A stretch of DNA of 64,000 bases from Arbacia lixula (lineage: Eukaryota; Echinodermata; Echinoidea; Arbacioida; Arbaciidae), in assembly GCA_963669155.1 (NCBI GenBank), contig OZ022589.1, positions 15,200,272 through 15,264,271 of the forward strand. The letters are read 5' to 3'. Below the pieces are notes generated by a model. The model did no database searches. It was not told the DNA's origin and saw only the letters and a program-made list of their open reading frames with translations. Position numbers and translations under genes: made by a program. Below, piece by piece: positions 11,025 through 23,804 of the stretch. Position 1 is the first letter of the stretch; every line of letters starts with the position of its first letter.

Positions 11025-14000
11025 TTTTTATGATTTGTGATAAAAGTCAAATTGTTTATAAAAGTGCATGCGTGTACTTTCAAACACATAGACACAACTG
11101 CACAGAGGAAAAGAGTCGTAACTAAATTCTTTCCCCCTTTAAATCGAATATAAATTTTGAAATGACAGTTCGCCTACTTACATGTGTGGATACGGGAACA
11201 TGAACTGAGCTAAAAAGATCATGGAGAAATTGCAATATATGCTGACAAAATCAGTTTGTATTTGATCATCGTATAATAACTACCTTCTCACTACGTAAAC
11301 CTCGCAACCTGGCCTCTTTTGATAAGTGATTCCAGACGGTATGATCCATGTTTGGCATGAAAAATCAGTCTGTGGGAGCGTGTACCCAATTTTTCAATGC
11401 ACATTCATTATAGTTTGCCTCATTGCTGATTCATCTACAGAAATCATTCGTTTCCCTTTCGCCCCTTGGCGGTCATAAAATACAACCATGTCTGCTTTTT
11501 AGTGTGAATCTTATCCTTTTTCTTGCAAGGACAAGAGGGAGTGAGTGAGTACCAGTATCAACATCTCCACTTTGTTAGAATATGCTCACATACGCACCAT
11601 GTAATACATTTTTTTTTCCAATATGAATATCAGCATGATCAGTTTTCCATTACCGAGGTAGATTAAGCTGTAAAAATAATACATTCGTTATTGTAATAGT
11701 TTGCCCTGCAAGGACGGACCTTCGAGTGTTTTGTTTATTCAATCGACGAGGAAGAAGAATGTTGAATTAGCAGGCATATTGTATTCCATTTAGGTAATTT
11801 ATACCAAAAGATGCTATTTCAATTTCTGTTTAACCCTTTACATACCACTGATGATATATTAAATCTTTAATTAAAATAAATACTATAGAACAGCACTTTC
11901 CCTGGTTTTACAGGTTTGATCTTATAATACACATATTTTTCCTTTACAAATGTTTAACGATTGTAACAATAAATGTTGATCGAAGGGGCGGTTTCTTGAA
12001 TATCGCCGATCATCCATCGAGTGTCTTTTTCGTGTAATGATGATAGCGGGAGGGGAGGGGGGGGGGGGGTAGTGACTCATGTCGCAATCATTGTACTCAC
12101 TATAATTACAAACTAGTTTCGTTCCGAGATTGAGTTCTATTACTTAATTGGATGGTGGGATGAGTGTTGGACAGATGGATGTAAGCCTCAAAGGGTACTC
12201 GTTTTTTTCTTCTTCGTTATCTATGTGTGCCTATCACCTGTTGCTGTCCTCGTTTTGCAGGGGAGGGCAGAAACGTTATGTAATGCAGACAGATAAGGGG
12301 GTGGGGGGCGGAGATTTAAATAAAGGGTGTGCTTATGTGATGGGCAAAATCAGAGCCAGAATGAGTGTGTGTTTATGGGTGTGAGAGGAAGGGGGGGTGC
12401 AAATCTTTCGAATAGCATTTATCGCGTAGGGGGAGCGATTAGACATGAGAACGGGTACCGCGGATAGTGTTTAATGGGTGGATGGGGATGTATTTACTTG
12501 ACGAGATGGGTGCAGACGGAATATGCATGTTGCATAATGCTTGTTCCATCTTTATCTCTTTAGCAATTTGAAACAGGGAAAACAAGAGGAGGCAGCGCAA
12601 AACCAATGAAGCGCTGCTAGTCAGACGCGTAACAGCACTTAAAAATGGTAATAGCGAACTGTCACTCCCAAGACATATACAGCTTTATAGATGACTGCTT
12701 AACATATAACAGCAATAAATATTACGAGAATGCTTTCTAAATACGGGTGAATGATTTTCCTTTCTCCCCTTTCACTGGCTGACGCCACCTAAAATTGTGC
12801 CGTCAAGTTCAGCTCAACAACCGCCCATCAATACCATGGTACTAACCCGTTTGACGAATGACGTATCGGCTTTGCCTAGAATTATGGAGCGCCGTTCAGG
12901 CTAGGCACGCTAAGGGGTTCACGAAAAGTCAGAAGGAAGTCGGGAAGTCGTGCCTTTTTGCTGACTGGGGGGATCCCCTTGTCACGTACGGGGCCTTGTG
13001 GTGTGTGTACCCATGGATCGGAGGGTAATGTGTGTGCGTTATGCGTCGGCATCCCATCGAATTGAGGTGTGATAAGCCGTCGTAAGTCGAGAGGGGTGAA
13101 TCGAAAGATACAACAGAAACAACGGCGGAGAGAAATGGAATGGGAGAGATTGGCATATAGCTAAACTGTGTTTAGGTGTATCAGACGCAGATCTTCACTA
13201 GGAGCATCATCATTATATACTACTAATAGCATCAGCAGCAGGGGTAATAGTAATTCAACTACTTCTATTGAAAGTAATGATATTAAAAGCAGTATTGAAG
13301 TATTTATCACTGATCGTCAATGGTAATAGCATGTATAAAGCCATAGGATAGCAATTTGATTGAAGTTGTGCATGATTTATATTATACTTTTTACCGAATG
13401 CAACAGCATGAAAGAAATCCAGCGACCAGATTGAACTGCAGCACGAGAATGGTCAAAAATTGAGCATTCAACGGAAAACATTAGCTTACTTTATTTTTCC
13501 ACATAATGCAAAATGCACACAAATGTTAACATACAAACGAATGTAAAGAGAACTAGATTATAGATTGATACGGCTCATGTGTTTGCTTTCAAGGGAAAGT
13601 CCGCTCCACATATTCAAATTTGTAGCCACAAATGAATTCTCCCGTGAACTCTGAGACTAACACACTAGTCGGAAATGAAGACCCTCGCGTTTGCGGTTCT
13701 CTCGGTCTGGAAAGGGGGAAAAAGTGAAAACAAAAAGATGGGAGGTTTGGAAGATGTGGCGATGAAAAAAAAAACCTCCTTGTGATCGCTTTCACAGTGC
13801 TACAAATCTGTTTTTAGGGCATGCACATATTATTCAATGGCTTCTCATTCCGAGCACGGCCCCTTTCCAAGAGCTATCTTATTTGCACTTTTGGCGACAT
13901 GGAGGGTGCTTTGCGGAGGGTACGTCGGAGGACAGACTTCTTATCCCTGATTCTCGTTTAGCCTCTTCTCAATCCTCATCGGCTGTTTATAAGGATAAGC

Positions 14001-15410
14001 GGAAAATAAGAGTGCCATCCCCATTGTTTTCCTTCATCCCTTTAAAGCATATGCCCTCCAGGGCCCTGTCTTATAATGATTTACGATTGATATCAATCGT
14101 AACTCTGTACATTAAAGATTGGGGATTAGACTTGCGATCGATTCAGATCAATACGAGAATTCGGCACAGACACTACACGAAAACCCCGTAGAGGGGCACC
14201 CTGTCTTGAACTTGATGGGTCAAATGTATTATGTGATTGACGTGGGGGTATAGATAACCAATGGTAAACGGAATGTAGGGACGTGATTGCATTATAGATA
14301 ACATGCATATTGCAATATCGTGTAGATCTGAACAGAAGAATAAAGAAGCGAAAACAGAGAGCGGAACGGAATAAGAAAAGTGACATAATAAGGGGAGAAT
14401 CAAGGAATGATAACAATAATGCAGGATGTACGCCGACAGAAAAAGAAGAAGAATGATTTTTGATAGACATGCACGATTTATGAAAAAAAAATGGAAAAGA
14501 AGGGAAAAGCAGGATAAATTAAGAAAACACAAGCAAAAAAAAACACACCAAGCATCATCAACATGAAAGTATACTTCACTAGGGCGTTAGTGGCGACGCT
14601 TAACTGTTACACAAACATGTGAAAAAACCCCACCTCATCAATGTATACCTTTTAGAGTTGTAGAAAACGTATTTCTTTGTTCAGTGGACAAAGTACCTCA
14701 TCAATGAATAATTTGGGGAGCTAAAGACAACATATTGTTTTTTTAATGTTTCGTGGCGCAGCCGCAAATGGATAAACAACACCACTTTGCCAACAACATT
14801 GACACGCAGATAGCTGATAGGAGATGCTTGACTAAAGTAACGTTCTAGATATTCTCTACAGACGAAGTATGGCTAACTGCGCTTCGTGCATTCCGTCGCT
14901 TTTTATGTACCTCATCGACACAATATGCGACCAAACCTGCTTCATCGGGACGGTTTATCTTGTTTATTCTGTCCCCATTCTCTCGGCAAATTAACCTTCA
15001 TCGATTATGTTGCACTTTGCGTTTATCTTTGTGAGACCAAAATCCCCGCTCCTGCGAGAAAGAGCGAGATGGATATTTCAAGGAAAGTTGAGTTAAAAGG
15101 CCAGGCATGGTCGACGAGCATATTCTAATTCATTATCATCTGTATCCAGTCTTGGGAGTTGAGTAATGAAAGGCGCCCGGATACCCTTGACCTTCTGGGG
15201 AATTCCACTGAGAAGTAAGATATGATCATTCAGGCCAATTAGAGCCCACTTTGTCCAGGTTGAGCTATATTCTGGTCAAGCATACAACAGGATATGTCAT
15301 CTTCCGAAGAAATGTGTGACGCATTGTATGTGCATCAGACGTAATCATATTAGGGACCTACTTGCAGATGTATGTTGACATACTTCGGTGTCTTATTTGT
15401 GTTCTTTTTG
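11025..15410. other. Long gene-poor unique tract
   Basis: Contains G13 at 12057-12069 and a G-rich stretch at 12260-12500 on the plus strand. Around 13200-13350 there is cryptic simplicity rich in ATT, AGCAT and AAGTA trinucleotides. Open frames of 75-119 codons at 12929, 13883 and 14126-14532 overlap on opposite strands and show no domain, so they are treated as chance. Confidence 0.45.
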
Positions 15411-15432
15411 TATATATATATATATATATGTG

Positions 15433-15479
<47 letters not shown>

Positions 15480-15556
15480 AATATATATATACATATATTT
15501 CTACATATGAATATATATATATATATTTGTATGAATATATATACATATATATATGG

Positions 15557-15601
<45 letters not shown>

Positions 15602-15602
15602 A
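15411..15602. repeat. Long interrupted (TA)n array
   Basis: Nearly 190 bases of TA dinucleotides with short CACACA, TTTATAAA and TATGAA interruptions. Open frames encode Tyr/Ile repeats on both strands and are artefacts. Confidence 0.95.
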
Positions 15603-15716
15603 TAAGAATAAAGGTTGCGATGGCGCTGATTTCTAGGTGAAGACAAACAAATTGAATGAAACGCCAGAGAAGAAAAATTATTCGAATTTTCGGTCATAGA
15701 CCTTTATCAAGTAATG

Positions 15717-15762
15717 ATGATATATATCTATCTATCTATCCATCTATCTATCTATCTATCTA

Positions 15763-15844
<82 letters not shown>
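15717..15844 (+). repeat. Compound TATC / TA / GA microsatellite
   Basis: (TATC)n to about 15765, then (TA)n to about 15798, then (GA)n to 15844. Confidence 0.95.
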
Positions 15845-15847
<3 letters not shown>

Positions 15848-15923
15848 GTTGAGAGAGGAGAGAGAACAGTTTTCGTGTGTAATAATCTGGCTGTGTATGC
15901 GCGTATGTTCTTGCTTTTGTTTT

Positions 15924-16012
15924 CGTGTACCGGACAAAATGCTGCCCTGGGGAATTTGTGTGTTTTGATGATGAAATAATTTACAACGAGCATGTTAAGG
16001 GAACGCCGTTAC
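15924..16012 (+). repeat. Dispersed repeat shared with 49.4 kb, copy 1
   Basis: GTACCGGACAAAATGCTGCC, then GGAATTTGTGTG, GATGAAATAA and TTAAGGGAACGCCG align in order with 49412-49506. No terminal inverted repeats and no coding capacity seen. Confidence 0.7.
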
Positions 16013-16850
16013 TGGCTTGAACATCTGATAATAGCTACCATTAGATTCAATGAATTTCCTTAGTATTATGCAGTGGTATATTTATGTCATTTATGTTAAT
16101 GTCATATAACAATTCAAATCTGACCTGTCTTTGATGCACAATGTGTGACAAACACGTCATACATTACATAACATGTTGATTGCTCGACGCTGCTGTTTGT
16201 GGAACAAGTGCTGAAAGGTTGGTACACGGCAAGCAACGTAATTACATGAGTTCTTGACAAGCTTGTCCGCCTGGCAGAGCAATGAAGTAGATACTTGAAT
16301 GGAATTGCAATCCTCATAACACTTTCATCTCAAGACGCTGCTTGTCAGTCTTATCGCTCCGTTCACATGGCCGCAATTACCGCTTCGCAAGTAACTTCGT
16401 CGCTAGCGTATCCCCGTTTCGGCAAATGAAGGACACCGCGTCATCTGCGCGTTACCATCGTCGAATACCACAGCTAACATCCGTTTCATTGGAATGTTTA
16501 ACCCTTTTTAACCCTCTGAAACAACAACTGTTCTACGTGTTTTGTGTATATAACGTGCGCACAAATGACTATATGACGCCTAAAGAGTTACACTACTTAA
16601 TAGGTGTGTCATTCTAGCAAGTGATACCCGCAATACACTCCAGTGGAAACGTACCTCCACAAAAAAGAGGAGTGCGTGCGAGATGAAAACTGCCGAGGCG
16701 AAGCCGTAGAAAGCGAGCCGTCAAACTATAGCATCATACGGCATTGGCAGGCCGTCCGACAGTAAAATCTGAGAAATCCTTTCAAATACTGGTTTCCACT
16801 TTGTAAATGGAACATTGGTAATTCTCAGAAGGAGAAGAAAAAAATGTTCA
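16013..16850. other. Unique sequence, no gene seen
   Basis: The frame at 16342-16617 (plus) opens without an ATG and has no recognisable domain. Nothing else noticed. Confidence 0.5.
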
Positions 16851-17004
16851 GGGCCATGTTCCATTTAGGTTTTCAATTATTGTAATTTACTATTCATGGT
16901 AACTACCGTGGCAACAGCCAATGAGCTCTCATTATTGCACCTGTTGCTTTAGTAGTTAATATTGATGGTAAGTTTGAATGAAAAACCTACGCGCAACATG
17001 ACCC
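16851..17004. mobile_element. 154-bp MITE, complete copy
   Basis: The left end GGGCCATGTTCCATTTAGGT and the reverse complement of the right end, GGGTCATGTTGCGCGTAGGT, are near-identical. The inner arms TATTCATGGTAACTACC and AGTAGTTAATATTGATGGTA also pair in part, so most of the element can fold on itself. Non-coding. Same family as 59007-59174 and the fragment at 5058. Confidence 0.85.
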
Positions 17005-17656
17005 AGGAGGGCGTATGTTAAGAGGGTTTAGTGATATTTATGAATTCCCCATCCCCAATTCAGACATTTTTGCATTGGTGCTTCACACTATCCCATTACG
17101 GCAGTATGGAGTCTGACACAGAAGGAGTTTATATAATGTTGATACAATGAGCCACAACAAAATTATTACTTAACCAACGATTTTGTCATAGTTAAGACAC
17201 GAAACATTTAGGCAAAATGACATAATTTAGCTTTTCCCTTTAAGTAAACTAATGTAGATTGACGTAAAACGTTTTATTCTATGTCCATCTGATTTTGTAA
17301 GAAAAACTATCAAAAAGGTTTGCTAAATTGTTGAAGTTAACTGTAAACGACAAAAAAAATAATAATGTAAATAAGTGCACCGACCCACAAGTGTACTTGC
17401 ATTAAATATTGCAGAGACGTTCCTAGTATACAGCATCATTAGCTTTTGCACTGCATTCTTTCTTTGACTGTAGATGTGAAAACAACCTGCAAGAACGAAA
17501 ACAAATACACGTGATCGTAAGTGAACACATAAGGTTTTTTTGAGAGAGACTTGCATTCACGTTTGCATTCTTCCTGTGTAGTGCTTACAACACAGTAGTA
17601 TGATAATCAGCACAACTCATACAAAGAAAGCTTAGTACACTTTTTGACAAGATAAC
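17005..17656. other. AT-rich unique sequence
   Basis: No gene, repeat or motif recognised. Confidence 0.5.
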
Positions 17657-18156
17657 CTAAAGGGATAGCCCACCCTGAAGTTCAGCTGGTTCCAATGACA
17701 ACATCAATATAAAAGGAGCACGTAATTGAAGGTTTGACGAAAATCTGTCAAAGGATAAGAAGTTATCATCTTAATAACATTTCAATTATTCGACGTCACG
17801 CCGAAGTGTTGTATCATCTGTTGCATGATGTATGATTCCATATTTTTTGTCTGCTTTTTGATGACGGAATATATTCGTTCATTTAGGTATGTGTGTAAAA
17901 CCGGGTGTCTCATGATGTATCAAAATGCACAGATACACCGATGCAAATATATTTGAGATAATTGACATTTTTGACAACAAATTGTACACAACATACTGGA
18001 AAGCACCTTGGGCGTGACGTCTCAAACTTAACAACTTTGAAATATCATAACTTTCTTATCTTTTTACGGATTTTCATCAAACCATCACTGATATGATTGT
18101 CTCATTCTGCTGTTGTATTGAAACCTATTCAATTTCACGGCGAACTATTCCTTTAA
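17657..18156. mobile_element. 500-bp foldback element, copy 1
   Basis: The left end TAAAGGGATAGCCCACCCTG pairs with the right end GGCGAACTATTCCTTTAA. Deeper in the arms, AAAATCTGTCAAAGGATAAG pairs with ATAACTTTCTTATC and GGATTTTCATCAAACC on the far side, and GACGTCACGCCGAAGTG with GCACCTTGGGCGTGACGTC. The arms are about 190 bases each with a short unpaired centre. There is no open frame. The structure fits a long-TIR non-autonomous DNA element. Confidence 0.88.
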
Positions 18157-18710
18157 TTCCGTATGCGCAATGGACGCATCTGTGCACAGACACTACTTAC
18201 CATGCTTCTCAAACATCCATTACCATGCTTACAGTGACGCCTTGCTTAGCAGCCAATTGGTAAACCTACTGCAACAAAGCCGAGAACATGGATGCGTGAT
18301 GTTCCATGTGACTTGCCCTATGTGGCCTCGCTTTGAAGCTAAACAATGTGTGCACATGCCATCCCCACTTAACTCCACAAACGCTCTAATTGGTTTTCTA
18401 ACTGATGTCCCCTGGCCAATTATACACCGCAAATTGTTTGAAGTTTCATTTGATGGAGAGTGAGACATCACATGGATAAAATTATAGGAATAACATTCAG
18501 ACGCCGCGTATTCCAGTTAATTTGTCTTACTTCATGATGTTAAGCGCTCACTTTACCAATGGTAGCATATGTGTAAGAAGCTTGTTAATTGTTTTTCTGC
18601 CAAGCAAAATTATGCTCTATATGATTAGTGTGTATAACTCGTGCAAAAAAAAAAAAAATCAACGCCGCATAAAGCGTTAACCACAAATGAACAATGTTAG
18701 GGTTTGCACG
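18157..18710. other. Unique sequence between two foldback copies
   Basis: It carries a 97-codon ATG frame on plus (18170-18463) with an overlapping 80-codon frame on minus (18229-18471). I recognise no domain, and the mirrored openness suggests chance. An A13 run lies near 18646. Confidence 0.45.
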
Positions 18711-19204
18711 GGTATTTTACCCTGAAATCAAGTTTATTTCGATAAAAACTGACACAGGAAATAATATAATAGTGAAGGTTTAATGAAAATCCGTTAAAGG
18801 ATAAGAAAGTTGTGATCTTTTGAAAAATCATTCTGTGACATCACGTGCGAAGTGCTCTCCCATGTGTTGTGTACAGTTTTTGTTTTTCGAAAATATGCAT
18901 TTCTCAGAAAAGATATGCATCCTTTTACCTGTGCGTTTGATATATCATCATAAATACGTTTTCATACACATACCTGAATGAAACTAAATCGTTCCGTTGT
19001 CAAAAGCAGAGAAAGAGCATTGGACTTATTTTGAACACAGCATATGGGAGAGCACCTCTCACGTGACGTCACAAAATGATTTTTCAAAAGATCATAACTT
19101 TCGTATCCTCTGATAGATTTTCCATGAACCTTCACTAATGTGTTTCTTTCATGTGTCTGCTTTTATTGAAACCAACTTATTTCCAGGGTGAACTATCCCT
19201 TTAA
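18711..19204. mobile_element. 494-bp foldback element, copy 2
   Basis: Same family as 17657-18156. The left arm has TTTTACCCTGAAATCAAGTT, AATGAAAATCCGTTAAAGGA and GTGACATCACGTGCGAAGTG. The right arm has GCACCTCTCACGTGACGTCA, CATAACTTTCGTATCC and CCAGGGTGAACTATCCCTTT. GATCTTTTGAAAAATCATT pairs perfectly with AATGATTTTTCAAAAGATC. Right-arm bases 19060-19071 fuse CACGTG and TGACGTCA. Confidence 0.9.
19060..19071 (+). promoter_or_regulatory. Overlapping E-box and CRE motif inside a foldback element
   Basis: CACGTGACGTCA contains both CACGTG (bHLH E-box) and TGACGTCA (CREB/ATF site), overlapping by three bases. The motif is seen; binding is inference. Confidence 0.45.
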
Positions 19205-20038
19205 ACACAAATGATCAGCGTTCGGGTTAAAGCAGTATTACAGTATAAGTAATTTGTTGCAGCGTTCCTGTGGGTGTTTTATTTGCTTTTCACGACTAAT
19301 AACGGATTTCCTTCAGGGTTCTTTTGGGGGAAATCCCGGAATCATTTTCCGGATAATTTCTAAACACCGGACGCCCTTTTGATATATCATTTTTCACGTT
19401 TACTTAAACGTGGTAGATGTTTTATGGGCGATTCGGACTGCATCAACACATATCAAAGCGGTGTTCCCCATCTGGAAAATATAAAGATTTATTATACTAT
19501 ATGTCTACAGTAACTAATACTTGTTGACGTAGATAATTGAAAAGGGATAAGGGTATTAAAACACATGAACGCATGCTTGCATGCTTGGAAGAGAGTATGA
19601 ACAGAATATAACAATGGCAGAGAGAGGAGTTGGAAGGATAGGGTGTGAAGAGGGGGGGGGGGGGGTGAAGGGGAGGGGTGATGGGGAAAATTAGGAGAGA
19701 GTTGTAATGTTAGAAAGAAGATCATAATGTTAGCAGGCTTAAAACATATTATTATTTATGCTACCTAATGAAAAAAAAAACACATCAGATATCAAACCTC
19801 GAATATATTATAATTGAGGAAGAATTTGATTTTTTTTTTCCTGTGAACAACCTGGAATAATATATAGAAAACAACGTATGTCTTATTCCCCCTTTATAAT
19901 TACTAGTGATAGTACAATCTTACCGATTTCAATAACGAATGAAAATGATGACGTACGTAAAATCATAAAATTAGCATCAAACGAATATGGAATGTTTTGG
20001 ACGACGTATATGGAATACAAATCGGCAATATAAACACA
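19205..20038. other. AT-rich sequence with G14 run
   Basis: G14 lies at 19652-19665 within a G/A-rich stretch. The minus-strand Pro/Ser-rich frame there is a homopolymer artefact. No gene seen. Confidence 0.5.
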
Positions 20039-20250
20039 GCAAAAAAGAAAGCCCCCCCCCCCTTTCAAAATACTACAACTTTTTACCAAAACAAGTTTAA
20101 GCAAAATAATTTTACAGGGGTATTATTACACTCACTGACTAACTTCTGTCTGTAAATGTGATTGATCCGTCAAGTCATGCATGAATGAGCTTGTATTAAA
20201 AGTAAAGGTGTCACTTTTCAAAAGTCATAGGAGTCATTTTTTTAATGCCC
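20039..20250 (+). mobile_element. Relic half of the 62.8-kb foldback family
   Basis: AAGAAAGCC plus a C run, then AAGCAAAATAATTTTACAG, GTCATGCATGAATGAG, ATTAAAAGTAAAGG and ACTTTTCAAAAGTCATA follow the same order as in the left part of 62826-63412. It is diverged, and the right arm was not found. Confidence 0.5.
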
Positions 20251-21162
20251 CAACAACAGTAAATGTTTGTTTTTGTAGTGTGAGCACTCAAGAGCTTTTA
20301 AATAATAACAATACACAAGTTGAAACGAATATACATATATTTATATATTTGTAGTTTCCTCAGACTTAAGTGCCGTTTCAACGTAGTTACATATCCCACA
20401 TACATGACCATACTGCAAGTAGATCAATCTAAGTATAGAACAGCGATTAGGCTTACTGCCGCGGCTATTATGGCTTTATGCGTCATTTCATGCGCAATGG
20501 GGCAGGCGTGAATTCTGAATGCCATTCTGCACAACACACTGGCAATATCGTAATACAATGTAGTATGCTATGGTCTGGCTCGACCTTGACATAGCAATGC
20601 AGTGATGAAGTTCTTAGTGCGTGTAATGAAATAATACATACCCAACACAGTCTGTAATACCAGTGTTCCCACAGTTGCTAATAACCACTCCACTATGATA
20701 AGGTTAATAGCAATGTAAGGGGGGAAGAGGAAAATGGAACAATGTATGAAGGATCGTATAGATCTGTCATCAACGGCTCTCTTCAGTAGGTTCACGTTAT
20801 TAAATACGCATTTGCTTTAAACATTAAACGGAAGGATTATGTACTAAATATGTGAGATGATGTGAACTCCTTATCGCTTTGTGTGAAACATATGACATTT
20901 TTTCACAATTTATATATGCATAAAAAGTCATTGGGCAGCGGTTTATCCAGCATATCAAGAGTTGATCTTGCCAAGCAATTCAATGTAATGTACATGATGC
21001 AGGTACGATCAGTGGTCCTCATGAAATACATATCGATATATTCGTATGTTTGGTAATATATATTATGGTGGTATCATATACTCTTCGCCTTCTTTCAAAT
21101 CCGACCCCACGAATGCGTTATAGTACTACCTCTTTGTGTCTAAGATCGTATCATATTACCAT
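20251..21162. other. AT-rich unique sequence, no gene seen
   Basis: Only short open frames (under 76 codons). No tandem or inverted structure noticed. Confidence 0.5.
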
Positions 21163-21186
21163 CTCTGGTATGCATGCATACCAGAG
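21163..21186. repeat. Perfect 24-bp palindrome
   Basis: The half-site CTCTGGTATGCA is followed directly by its exact reverse complement, with no spacer. Confidence 0.9.
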
Positions 21187-21362
21187 CAATGCAGTTGCTC
21201 CATTTGTTGCAGCCTTGTAGATATATGTCGTGCCCCTAAAAGGAGAGCGATGCATGTTTGGTCTATGTATTGGTACGTTACGTTAATCGAATCGTAACGT
21301 GTTATGCAATCCACTTATGCCAGTTAGATACAGAACAAAACAGGAGGGCCCGAACAAGAAAC

Positions 21363-21364
<2 letters not shown>

Positions 21365-21407
<43 letters not shown>

Positions 21408-21435
21408 TACTGAAAGTGTGTGTGTGTGGGGGGGA
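21365..21435 (+). repeat. Compound GA / poly-G / GT microsatellite
   Basis: (GA)n, then nine to ten G, then (GT)n and further G runs. Confidence 0.92.
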
Positions 21436-22540
21436 GGGGGGAGGTAATCGAAACTACTAAAAATATGCTGTTATTGATTCCCCAAAAGCTTTGATATGCC
21501 CATGGAGTCAATTTACTGAATTATACGGCCTATAAGGCGTCTTGCAATTTAAGCTCATGAAGTAATGGCTGGACGTAGCGTAGTAGACAGTAATTGCAAA
21601 AAAGATTGATTCCCATTTTACAAATTGATATAGTAATATTATTCACAAATTATATGATTTATTTGAAACGTTTAAATATTTGTCGAGGCAAAGTCATACC
21701 GTCAGGTGATCGTACAAAGAACACTCTTAAATATAGACCACCTCTCATGGAGGAGAGCGTGTTGGATTATTACATTGTCTATGCTGTTTAACGGAATGTA
21801 GCCTATATGGAATTGTCAATGCTCGGCACACAGCATTGATTTTATTCATGTACCATTTAACTCAAAATATATTAACAAATAGACCGATATTACAATATAT
21901 AACCACATTATACAATTCACTGACGGAGATGTAAGCAGATACGGTTGATGCGACATATGACTACCGAAAAAAATGCAATAACATTATAGTAATAAAATCT
22001 AATTTCATATGGTAAATATTGAGAGGCAACTCTGTCGAGAGGAACGCATATTAACACAATGGAAGCAGAGCTAAATTAACTAGCACGTTTTTGTTATAGT
22101 ACACGTAGTTTATCAGCTGAGAATCGTTTACAAATTCATGTTTCCACCGACTTGTTAACTCTTGATGTGCCACGTGTGTAGTTTTTCGCACAAAAGAATG
22201 CACAAAAACCCCACGGATCAGCCATTAGTCTGTCTATGATATACTGTTTTTGTTTTAAATGATGTACTTCGTTTTAGAATGGAGACATGAAAATGTATCA
22301 TATTGGCAGCGTTATTAACTCATTCCAGTTAACAAAGAATTTGCCCCCTCCTAAGCCTTGTATACCGTCCACCGTGTAAAATTTCGTTTTCTTCCCAACT
22401 TCTTTCTATCTCCTCTCTTCTCTCCTTAAGTACGCCTCTCTCTTCACGACTTCCCTCTTTCCTCTCTTTTTGTCTCATTATCCATCTCCTTGTCGTTTTC
22501 ATCCTGTACTCTCTAATCTTGCTTCCTCATACTCTCACGT
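21436..22540. other. AT-rich sequence becoming CT-rich
   Basis: No gene recognised. From about 22380 the plus strand becomes pyrimidine-rich with many TCTC stretches. Confidence 0.5.
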
Positions 22541-22541
22541 T

Positions 22542-22580
<39 letters not shown>
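22541..22580 (+). repeat. (CT)n microsatellite
   Basis: About 20 uninterrupted CT units in a wider pyrimidine-rich zone (22380-22800). The open frame 22519-22965 spans it but owes its length to the repeat. Confidence 0.93.
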
Positions 22581-22582
<2 letters not shown>

Positions 22583-23804
22583 ACACTCTCTTCTTCTGCT
22601 CTTTTTTACTTCCAACATTTTCTACTGAATCACTGTTATATATAGATATATATCACCTCCTCCCTGCTTCTATATTATTAACGTTTTTCTCCCCATCCCT
22701 TCTATCTCTCCATATTTCTCCTTCATTTTTCTCTCCATCCCTTCTTTCCCTTACTTTGCCACCTCTCTTTGATTGCATTCTTCTATTTTTCTATCACCTC
22801 GAGTCACGTATATCATCGCAAATCATCGGCGTGATAATGTATAGGACACATGAGAATGTGATGCGAGAAACAGGCCGAAGCCGGGGAGGGAAAGTTACTT
22901 GGGTGAATTATATGCCTGCCACGATTGACCTTACTGCCTATTATTCATGTCGAAGCTGTCTCTAGATGCCCTGTCTCAGGGATGTAACCCAACTCCTTCA
23001 GTGTAATTAGCCTCATTTCCCAAGTCCCTTTTATTCCTTATAATGCATTTCCCCTCCTTTTGCTCCATCCTTGTTTGAAGTTATCGCGTCTTGATAAAGT
23101 AACGGGAGACTACCCCCATGCAAAGCAATAATGAATAAATTCACAATTAGGGAACGATGTGATGTGCTATTATTTATAAATGCCATTAGACATGCGATGA
23201 ATTTCGTTTTTTATGAAGCGTTTATTGGCTACGAGCCATAAAGCCCTGACAACAGATGACTGAACTAATATCCTTCATTGACTCCATTTTAAAGCGTTTA
23301 TTTCTCTACCAATTCTATTACGAAGTAGAAACTCAATGAAAAGCTATAAAGAGCAATATTGTCACTTTTGTGATAATTATTTGCATAATTATTTTCGAGA
23401 TACCTTATAGGGAGGGTCGTTGGACTTCAGGTCAATTTCACAAACAAAAACCGTTAATAGGTCAACCGAGGCCATCATATCGTCCAGAGGCACACAGATG
23501 TGATAAATCTCAATTGCTATGATTTCCATTCGTAACATCATTGAAATGCATGCACATCTGGTACACGATGAAAGTGACCGCTACACATACTGCCATCATG
23601 CTTTGCCAGCGTGTCGGCTGGAAATCATTCTCAATTTTGCGAAGCCTTGATACTTGCTTCGAACCTTTCCCAATCAGTGCTAATCACGGTACATGTAATT
23701 GTGAGTCATTCTCCAATTCGTCATGCATCGAAGTCCGCCATAATGACTGAAATTGCCCCTTTCGTAGGCTAGACGTGTCAGAACCCAATCAGAACTTAAC
23801 TACT
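22581..23804. other. Unique sequence, no gene seen
   Basis: Pyrimidine-rich to 22800, then balanced to AT-rich. The 23541-23750 frame has no recognisable domain. Confidence 0.45.

Noticed and set aside
15350..15697. Tyr/Ile-repeat frames on both strands
   Set aside because: Translations of the (TA)n array.
18170..18463. 97-codon ATG frame between two foldback elements
   Set aside because: A similar-sized frame lies on the opposite strand, there is no recognisable motif, and no splice or promoter signal was seen. Not strong enough to call.
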